This document shows positions 58,616-64,000 of a stretch of 64,000 nucleotides of DNA, one piece after another. Made by a program: the position numbers and the translations under genes. Numbering within the stretch: the stretch's first letter is position 1; each line of letters starts with the position of its first letter. The notes under the pieces are model-generated. The model did no database searches. It was given only the letters and a program-made list of their open reading frames with translations, and was not told the DNA's origin. This DNA is from a virus: positions 24,278-88,277 of IMG/VR virus record IMGVR_UViG_3300018910_000036. The stretch is one strand, 5' to 3'.

Positions 58616-59428
58616 TTAATCTCTCCAGGAATTAAATGAGGGGATGCGAAGCTTGCCATTTTTAGTCTTAAAACGGTGCTTCACATTACATAATAAAGGC
58701 TTAATGAATACATAATCGTCATTTTCATATTCTATTTGTTTGATAGAGTGGAAGTATTTGCGTTCATCGAATGGCATAAATTCCATGAACCCGGCCGCTA
58801 AACCGTCATGGTAACTGAGAAGAAACTTGATATCCTCCTTTGTATACCCAGTAATGAGCACGTCGGTGTACTGATAATTTATAACCTTGATCCAATTTTC
58901 CGATCTCTTGTTGATCTCATAAGGGGAATTTGTTTTCTTAAGCACGATTCCTTCAAGGTTCTTTTCTTTAGCCATTTCAAAATAGGCTTTTCCTTTGCCT
59001 TGTACTCCTTCAACAACAAAGATATTCGGATGGTTAAGATTTAACGATCTAAGGAATTCCTTACGTTTAACAAGTGGCTCTGAAGCTATTGAGATTTCAT
59101 TTAGTCTTATGACATCGAACACACAATAAACAATTTGGTGAGAAGATTTGCTTGATTGAAAACGTTCCATAACAGATTCAAAATCAGGTAACCCTTCTGA
59201 ATTGGTAACGATAATTTCCCCATCTAAGACTGTGCCTTCAGGAATATCAATATCATGCAGCTCAGGGAATTTGTTTGTGACTTCATTATTATGGCGCGTG
59301 TAGAGCTTAACCTTACCATCTTGATTAGACAGAATGATCCGTATTCCATCGAATTTAAGCTCAGTAATATAGTTTTCATCATCAAATGGCTCTTTGGCTG
59401 AATCAAGAAGCATTGGAGCAATAAACAA
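58616..59428 (-). CDS. yoqV: ATP-dependent DNA ligase (YoqV)
   Basis: 270 residues from TTG 59428 after AGGAGGTGGTTTTT. ELKFDGIRI near residue 24 holds the adenylylated Lys (KxDG), followed by TRHNNEV (Ib), DGEIIV (III), FDVIRL (IIIa), EGIVLKK (IV) and NWIKVI (V). A minimal catalytic ligase without OB domain, as in SPbeta YoqV. It joins DNA nicks during replication. Minus strand, transcribed against its neighbours. Confidence 0.93.
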   Translation of the reverse strand: MFIAPMLLDSAKEPFDDENYITELKFDGIRIILSNQDGKVKLYTRHNNEVTNKFPELHDIDIPEGTVLDGEIIVTNSEGLPDFESVMERFQSSKSSHQIVYCVFDVIRLNEISIASEPLVKRKEFLRSLNLNHPNIFVVEGVQGKGKAYFEMAKEKNLEGIVLKKTNSPYEINKRSENWIKVINYQYTDVLITGYTKEDIKFLLSYHDGLAAGFMEFMPFDERKYFHSIKQIEYENDDYVFIKPLLCNVKHRFKTKNGKLRIPSFNSWRD

Positions 59429-59520
59429 AAAACCACCTCCTATTTAAACATCTTATCTAAGCGGAGGCGCTATTTAAAGCAAAATGCTGATGGTACTTAA
59501 TGGATTAAAGGAGGGATGTA

Positions 59521-59748
59521 ATGCACCAAACAACAGTGCAGATTAAAGATGTGAAAGTATTGATTAGGGGAATCTGGACAAAGAAAAAATTCACTGAAAT
59601 AGAACGTGGCCAGACATTTATGATAGAGGAAGATGGAGTTTTTAAGAAATACATAGCAAGAACAGAACCGTATTGGGATGGAGAATTTGAAGCTTTTGTT
59701 GTTGATGTTATGGATAAAAACAAACTGAGAAGAGGGATTAGGTTTTGA
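59521..59748 (+). CDS. Small beta protein, 75 residues
   Basis: ATG 59521 after AAAGGAGGGATGTA. Beta-rich ([20 protein letters not shown]). Overlaps the next gene. Function unknown. Confidence 0.65.
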   Translation: MHQTTVQIKDVKVLIRGIWTKKKFTEIERGQTFMIEEDGVFKKYIARTEPYWDGEFEAFVVDVMDKNKLRRGIRF

Positions 59749-60023
59749 CAATCAATTTAAAAGTGAGACAGGAGAAGCCAAAGGGACTTTCTGTAGATGA
59801 TATACAGGATGGGTACTTTCTTGTTAAAGACGACAATGTTTGGGCTGTTTATAAGGATTCAAGTTCGAGCAGAATTTTCTTAATTGAATTGAGTAATTTT
59901 CATGTGACAGTTGCCTCTAACGAGTCAGAGTTAAAACAGGTCTTTGGAGATTGGGAATGTGTGAAAATTTTAAGCCCTAAGCAAGTTAATCTAAACATTG
60001 GTTTTCAGTGGAAGGAAAATTGA
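59745..60023 (+). CDS. Small beta protein, 92 residues
   Basis: TTG 59745 after AGAGGGATTAGGTT, overlapping the previous stop. Beta-rich, with [20 protein letters not shown] and ending FQWKEN. Function unknown. Confidence 0.65.
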   Translation: MTINLKVRQEKPKGLSVDDIQDGYFLVKDDNVWAVYKDSSSSRIFLIELSNFHVTVASNESELKQVFGDWECVKILSPKQVNLNIGFQWKEN

Positions 60024-60036
60024 AAAGAGGGATTAG

Positions 60037-60453
60037 ATGAGAAGTAATGCTGTAATTAATGAATTGATTCAAGACCGATTATTCAACGGTTACAAAAAGA
60101 AGAAACTCACTCCAGATGAATGTCTTGAGCTTTTAGGGGATATTGTGGCCGATGAATTAGCTTTTGATAATGATGGGGAAGTGGTTAATCTTAAAAATTT
60201 TGCAGGAGAAATGAGTTTAGCATTACAGGTGGTTGAGAAGCTACAAAAAGATTATGGACTGAATTTTTATTTATCAAGAGAACACGATTTTATCGGTCTG
60301 GAAGATTGGTGTGCCTCTTTTGATGAGTATGAAGCTTGGGCAGAAAAGCCTGAGAAAGCAACATGCTTAGCGGCATTAAAAGCACTGAAATTAGATAAAA
60401 CAGAAATTTTAAACAAATTAAAAGGAGAAAACAATAATGAATTATCAATTTGA
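60037..60453 (+). CDS. Acidic early protein, 138 residues
   Basis: ATG 60037 after AAAAGAGGGATTAG. Helical and acidic (LELLGDIVADELAFDNDGEV). Its end contains the leader motif (AATTTTAAACAAATTAAAAGGAG), which is used here as the ribosome site of the next gene. Function unknown. Confidence 0.65.
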   Translation: MRSNAVINELIQDRLFNGYKKKKLTPDECLELLGDIVADELAFDNDGEVVNLKNFAGEMSLALQVVEKLQKDYGLNFYLSREHDFIGLEDWCASFDEYEAWAEKPEKATCLAALKALKLDKTEILNKLKGENNNELSI

Positions 60454-61627
60454 AAAAAATAAGCTGTATGCTTATCTAGGGGAAGACTTAGTGAAATCTT
60501 TAAAGAAATATGAAGTTATTATTGCTGGTGGTGCAATTACAAGCCTGTTCAATAATAAATCGATTAATGATATTGATCTATACTTTAGAAGTGACAAGCA
60601 GGCTTGTGAATTCTTGAGTGAATATTGGCAGGATGGTATTTATGTAGCATCCCTCACAAAGAAAGCAGCACTATTTATAAAAGGTGAATTAAAAGTGCAA
60701 ATGATTCATTTTAGATTCTTTGGTGATTCAGAAGAAATCTTTGGAACATTTGACTATACAGTTTGCATGGGCGCATTTGATTTTAAAACGGAGGAGTTCA
60801 TCCTACACGAAGATTTTTTAAAACACAATTCACAGCGTGTGTTGAGGTTTAATAGTGATACAGCCTTCCCGATTGTTTCACTTATTAGAGTACAAAAATA
60901 CATGGACAAAGGATACACCATTTCTAAATCCGAATTGATTCGTGTAGTTCTTACATGTATGAATTTAAATATCAATACATATGAAGAGCTTAAAGAACAT
61001 ATGGGAGGGATGTATGGGGTCAATTATGATAAGTTATTCGAAGAAGAAAATGATGAAGACTTTAATTTACAAAAAGCGATTGACCATATAGCTAATATTC
61101 ACCTTGATGATGACTATTTTAAAAAGCCCGTTTCATTAGAATTTAATGATCTGGATGATATTTTAGACAATCTTAATAAAAGTCCAGTTAAGACCATCAC
61201 TATAAACGATGAAAAATATAGAATTGGACATGATGGATACTTAAAAATTTCATCTGCTTCTCCAGTACAAGAGATTGAGCTGGGCACAGAAGAATTCTTT
61301 AAAAATAATCGGTTTTATAAATTTGTTAAAAAACAAAATGGAAGATTGACAAGTTTTTGGGACAAACAGTTTGAGTATGTAGTTGGGGAAATGGCTAAAG
61401 CAAAAGGGGAATTAGCTAAATGGTCAGGTGAGGGAAGATTATATTTCAATGAAAAATCAGCAATTGATAAGTCATCTTATTATGACCGTGAAAATAAAGC
61501 ACTCATTGAAGTGACGATTAAAGAAGAAGACTTCATTGAAGCGGAAGATGGAATTGTTGAAGCTAAGTCGTGCTTCGTATTAAGAGAAGTTCCACAAGAC
61601 GAGTGGAAAGCATATTTAAAAAAATGA
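60437..61627 (+). CDS. Nucleotidyltransferase-fold protein
   Basis: 396 residues, ATG 60437 after AAAAGGAGAAAACAATA. IIAGGAITSLFNNKSINDID (about residues 27-46) gives the GG and DIDLYF motif of pol-beta-type nucleotidyltransferases, as in CCA-adding enzymes (GGxxRD...DIDL). The next 180 residues are helical, followed by an unassigned C-terminal part. Which nucleotide or target is used is unknown. With the RNA kinase-ligase and the tRNA gene it may form part of RNA repair; that link is inference. Confidence 0.7.
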   Translation: MNYQFEKNKLYAYLGEDLVKSLKKYEVIIAGGAITSLFNNKSINDIDLYFRSDKQACEFLSEYWQDGIYVASLTKKAALFIKGELKVQMIHFRFFGDSEEIFGTFDYTVCMGAFDFKTEEFILHEDFLKHNSQRVLRFNSDTAFPIVSLIRVQKYMDKGYTISKSELIRVVLTCMNLNINTYEELKEHMGGMYGVNYDKLFEEENDEDFNLQKAIDHIANIHLDDDYFKKPVSLEFNDLDDILDNLNKSPVKTITINDEKYRIGHDGYLKISSASPVQEIELGTEEFFKNNRFYKFVKKQNGRLTSFWDKQFEYVVGEMAKAKGELAKWSGEGRLYFNEKSAIDKSSYYDRENKALIEVTIKEEDFIEAEDGIVEAKSCFVLREVPQDEWKAYLKK

Positions 61628-61717
61628 AAATAAATTGTCCAGCGATGAATTTGATCTAGAAAAAATGTTGGTATATAAACGATATTTTATCCAGGGAACA
61701 AGGAAAGGGGAAGGAAA

Positions 61718-62347
61718 ATGAGCACGAGCAGCATTTATACAATTGATTCGAAGTTCAATGGATTTGTAAAAAATGAATACAAAAACTCATGGTGGTTTAG
61801 CCCTGTGGTATGGGATGTTTTACTTGATAAATATATGCATGATGATATTCAAACACCATTTGGTTTTAAGAAAAGCATTATTGGATGGGATGGAGAGGAA
61901 CTCAACAAGAAATTAAATCAACTCATGAATAGTTGTGATAATTTTTCAGATCGCATTTGCTGGGAAATCACTAATCAGCAAATATTTTTCACTAAAGATA
62001 AGGAGCAAATAGCAAAAGCTCTTAGAGATTTTTCTCAAATGAATAAAGAATTTCATAAAGACTCTGAGGGCATTTCAGTTTTGACGTATGAACATATACT
62101 TGAGCGTTTTAATGAAATTGCAGACGATATATTAGCAATTAATGAAAAACATTATCCATATTTTGTGTTTAAAAATACAAGTGTTGATGACAATGTGGAA
62201 TTTTGGTTTGAAAAATATGTTAAAGAAGCTGATGAATATACAAGCAGAACTCTAAAGGAACTCAATGAGTATGTCACTGAATTTGTTAAGATTAAGGACA
62301 GTAAGATACAAGGGTTTATTAGCAATTTAGATTATTTTAATAAGTAA
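61718..62347 (+). CDS. Uncharacterised early protein, 209 residues
   Basis: ATG 61718 after AAAGGGGAAGGAAA. Contains YKNSWWFSPVVWDVLLDKYM and an acidic helical body. A possible relative of host sporulation or toxin-related hypothetical proteins, but no confident assignment. Confidence 0.65.
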   Translation: MSTSSIYTIDSKFNGFVKNEYKNSWWFSPVVWDVLLDKYMHDDIQTPFGFKKSIIGWDGEELNKKLNQLMNSCDNFSDRICWEITNQQIFFTKDKEQIAKALRDFSQMNKEFHKDSEGISVLTYEHILERFNEIADDILAINEKHYPYFVFKNTSVDDNVEFWFEKYVKEADEYTSRTLKELNEYVTEFVKIKDSKIQGFISNLDYFNK

Positions 62348-62416
62348 CATGAAAAATTCGCATAAAAGTAATTTTTTATACAAATTAAAAGTGAAAAAAT
62401 AAGGTGGGTTCAAAGG

Positions 62417-62479
62417 ATGCTGCAGGCCGGATACAGGGAAAAACAGATCGAACAATGGTTACAAGATGACGGGAGGTAA
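62417..62479 (+). CDS. Possible 20-residue peptide upstream of the YopX genes
   Basis: ATG 62417 to TAA 62477 encodes MLQAGYREKQIEQWLQDDGR. Its last codons form the GGGAGG ribosome site of the next gene. It may be the C-terminal relic of a former cassette or a leader peptide. Confidence 0.35.
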   Translation: MLQAGYREKQIEQWLQDDGR

Positions 62480-62484
62480 GGGGA

Positions 62485-62832
62485 ATGAGAGAAATCAAGT
62501 TTCAGGCGTGGGATTTAGACGCTGAACAAATGTACAACTGGGAAAGCATTAGACAACACTTTCATGAACATTTAGATCATCCAAGGGTAAAGGTAAGACA
62601 ATATGCTGGGTTAAATGATAAGCATGGAAAAGAATACTATGACGGAGACATTTTAAGAAATGAAAGAGGCGCTATTCTTGAAGTCGTGTTTGATGGTGGA
62701 TGTTTTTATGTTGAGGGTTACGATCCCCTTAGTAAACGTATTGTAAATGAACCATTATCCTCATTTGGTAGTTGGTCAGAAATTATTGGAGATAAGTATA
62801 AAAATCCTGAACTATTGGAGGCTACAAGATGA
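62485..62832 (+). CDS. YopX-family protein, first copy
   Basis: 115 residues, ATG 62485. MREIKFQAWDLDAEQMYNWE is the classic opening of YopX proteins, found in phages and plasmids without a known function, followed by QYAGLNDKHGKEYYDGDIL and a C-terminal SEIIGDKYKNPELLEATR. The last codons contain the next gene's ribosome site (TTGGAGGCTACAAG). Confidence 0.85.
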   Translation: MREIKFQAWDLDAEQMYNWESIRQHFHEHLDHPRVKVRQYAGLNDKHGKEYYDGDILRNERGAILEVVFDGGCFYVEGYDPLSKRIVNEPLSSFGSWSEIIGDKYKNPELLEATR

Positions 62833-63233
62833 CACATCTTCATTATCGCGTGTGGGACGGCGAGCAAATGCATTATTGGGATGATGAGGGGATAAGCCTG
62901 ACGATTGAGGGAGGCAACTGGTTTTTACATCATGAAAGAATTGGATACATCGCAAGCAGTGAAGAAGTAGGCGCGGCGCTCATGTGGGGAACCGGAGAGA
63001 AGGACGATTACGGAAAAATGATCTATCCGGGTGATATGGTCGAATATGAAGAACCGTATTTTACTGGAAGCGGCACTGAATACAAGCGAAGAAGGTGCGT
63101 CGTTTTCTCAATCTCCTTAACTGACGGAGGAAGGCATAATGTCCCTGTGAGATTTCGGAGGAATTTAAAGGTTATTGGAAACAGATACGAAAATCCTGAT
63201 CTACCTGATGATCTATTGGAGGCGGCGAAATGA
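62829..63233 (+). CDS. YopX-family protein, second copy
   Basis: 134 residues, ATG 62829 overlapping the previous stop by four bases. The same overall layout as the first copy: LHYRVWDGEQMHYWDDEG at the start, GEKDDYGKMIYPGDMVEYEE in the middle, and VIGNRYENPDLPDDLLEAAK at the end. Two adjacent diverged YopX paralogues. Confidence 0.8.
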   Translation: MTHLHYRVWDGEQMHYWDDEGISLTIEGGNWFLHHERIGYIASSEEVGAALMWGTGEKDDYGKMIYPGDMVEYEEPYFTGSGTEYKRRRCVVFSISLTDGGRHNVPVRFRRNLKVIGNRYENPDLPDDLLEAAK

Positions 63234-63466
63234 TGCCTGAAAAAATAATTGATGAAGTAAATTATTTAATGACTTTGACTCATGATGAATTAAACGAATT
63301 ATTAATTAGTGAAAAATATAATAAAGCAAACTTGCGGGAGCTGGTTAGACGGACTTTGAAGGTTGCAAATGAGTATAAAAAAGCCTTTGAGTACGAGACA
63401 AGCGAAGAGAAAAAAGAAACTGACGAATCTTTAAAGCTTTATGACCGAACGGAGGCGGCTGAATAA
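63230..63466 (+). CDS. Small helical protein, 78 residues
   Basis: ATG 63230, overlapping the previous stop. Helical (NYLMTLTHDELNELLISEKY). The end (DRTEAAE) carries the next ribosome site GGAGGCGGCTG. Function unknown. Confidence 0.7.
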   Translation: MMPEKIIDEVNYLMTLTHDELNELLISEKYNKANLRELVRRTLKVANEYKKAFEYETSEEKKETDESLKLYDRTEAAE

Positions 63467-63654
63467 TGGGAATTTATATTCCTTTTCGTGAAGATTTAGG
63501 AACTCTTGAGTTTAACGGGCGATTTCACCCGATTGTAAGAATAGATACATATCACTACGGAAAACGAGTATTTACTTATAAAGATGAAAAAGGCTATAAG
63601 GAATTGACATTCCATCCGCCAGAAAAATCATTACTTCGGGAGGCGACGGAATGA
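63466..63654 (+). CDS. Small beta protein, 62 residues
   Basis: ATG 63466 directly at the previous stop. A beta pattern (LEFNGRFHPIVRIDTYHYGK) ending LREATE with an embedded GGGAGGCGACG ribosome site. Function unknown. Confidence 0.7.
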   Translation: MGIYIPFREDLGTLEFNGRFHPIVRIDTYHYGKRVFTYKDEKGYKELTFHPPEKSLLREATE

Positions 63655-63776
63655 CGGAAGATATTATTTGCCCTAGCTGCGGCGAAAGCGAATTAGAACT
63701 ATGGCATATGGATATTTACGAGTGCCCTGAGTGTGGGGTCATGATTCCAAGTGAAGTATTGGAGGCGGCGGAATGA
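63651..63776 (+). CDS. Zinc-ribbon protein, 41 residues
   Basis: ATG 63651 overlapping the previous stop. CPSC at about 7-10 and CPEC at about 27-30 form a minimal zinc ribbon. It ends VLEAAE with an embedded TTGGAGGCGGCGG site. Short but supported by its precise coupling on both sides. Confidence 0.7.
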   Translation: MTEDIICPSCGESELELWHMDIYECPECGVMIPSEVLEAAE

Positions 63777-64000
63777 GCGTATATCCACAAAGGCAAATTT
63801 GCCCACATTGCGACCATACAGAGGAAGAATGTTATGAAAATCTTGATCAGGACAGCGACGGAAGAGTGACGTGTCATTGGTGCGGAAAAGATTATTATGC
63901 TATGCCGATATATGATTTTTTAGGATTTGAAATTGAAAAATTTTGCGAGGGATGCGGTGAGCAGGAAAGTGAGTGTTATTGCGAGGGGGAGGATGAATGA
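63773..64000 (+). CDS. Zinc-ribbon protein, 75 residues
   Basis: ATG 63773 overlapping the previous stop; the TGA is the last codon of the window. CPHCDHTEEEC, CHWCGK and CEGCGEQESECYCEGEDE give several Cys pairs for two zinc sites. Function unknown. Confidence 0.7.
   Translation: MSVYPQRQICPHCDHTEEECYENLDQDSDGRVTCHWCGKDYYAMPIYDFLGFEIEKFCEGCGEQESECYCEGEDE

Overview
The window looks like a large piece of an SPbeta-group temperate phage or prophage of the Bacillus subtilis group. The evidence is low-GC DNA, strong AGGAGG-type ribosome binding sites, and a recognisable SPbeta gene order: portal and terminase (yonE/yonF-like), yonJ, yonK, the HU protein yonN, the single-chain RNA polymerase yonO, the yonT/yoyJ type I toxin locus, the arbitrium aimR-aimP pair, yopM-yopR ending in the MrpR-type repressor, the DNA ligase yoqV and YopX-family proteins. 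Database searches were not possible, so SPbeta names rest on remembered sequences and synteny.

Layout. (1) 1-21864, minus strand: the late morphogenesis block. Read in transcription order it runs from an early-transcribed yonO cluster (21864-17434), through a structured non-coding zone with a tRNA-Trp (17260-15480), to yonK, yonJ, small- and large-terminase candidates, portal, protease/scaffold, capsid, head-tail connectors, tail tube, a collagen-like protein and knob-type fibre proteins. (2) 22100-25430: an accessory junction with a QueC-like enzyme, a HIT hydrolase, a secreted protein and gene remnants. (3) 25600-43800, plus strand: a type I toxin locus, a GIY-YIG endonuclease next to a helicase, then dozens of very small early genes, many with zinc ribbons, separated by repeated AT-rich leader elements. 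(4) 43860-49650: lysis/lysogeny control, with aimR, aimP (predicted signal GFTVGA), yopM, yopN, yopP, yopQ and the repressor yopR. (5) 49880-64000, plus strand: early genes including a three-domain polynucleotide kinase-phosphatase-RNA ligase, a RecD/Dda-like helicase, a zinc metallopeptidase, a minus-strand ATP-dependent DNA ligase, a nucleotidyltransferase-like protein and a tightly overlapping YopX cassette array.

How it fits together. Host sigma-A promoters, several carrying a GACTAT-N5-ATAGTC dyad across the -35 region, appear to drive the early genes and may be controlled by the integrase-fold repressor at 48613-49614. AimR and its peptide would tune the lysis/lysogeny choice. YonO would then transcribe the long minus-strand late block.

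The most unusual item is the 640-nt highly structured, protein-free stretch 16612-17255 beside the tRNA. It resembles in size, architecture and setting the giant ornate phage RNAs (GOLLD/ROOL type). Other non-textbook signals are a direct-repeat element TATAACAGC-N13-TGCGGGCA with fixed spacing, a small minus-strand RNA candidate at 28351-28440, a junction element repeated some twenty times between early genes, a possible RNA-repair set (kinase-ligase plus nucleotidyltransferase), and several small genes broken by a single stop codon.
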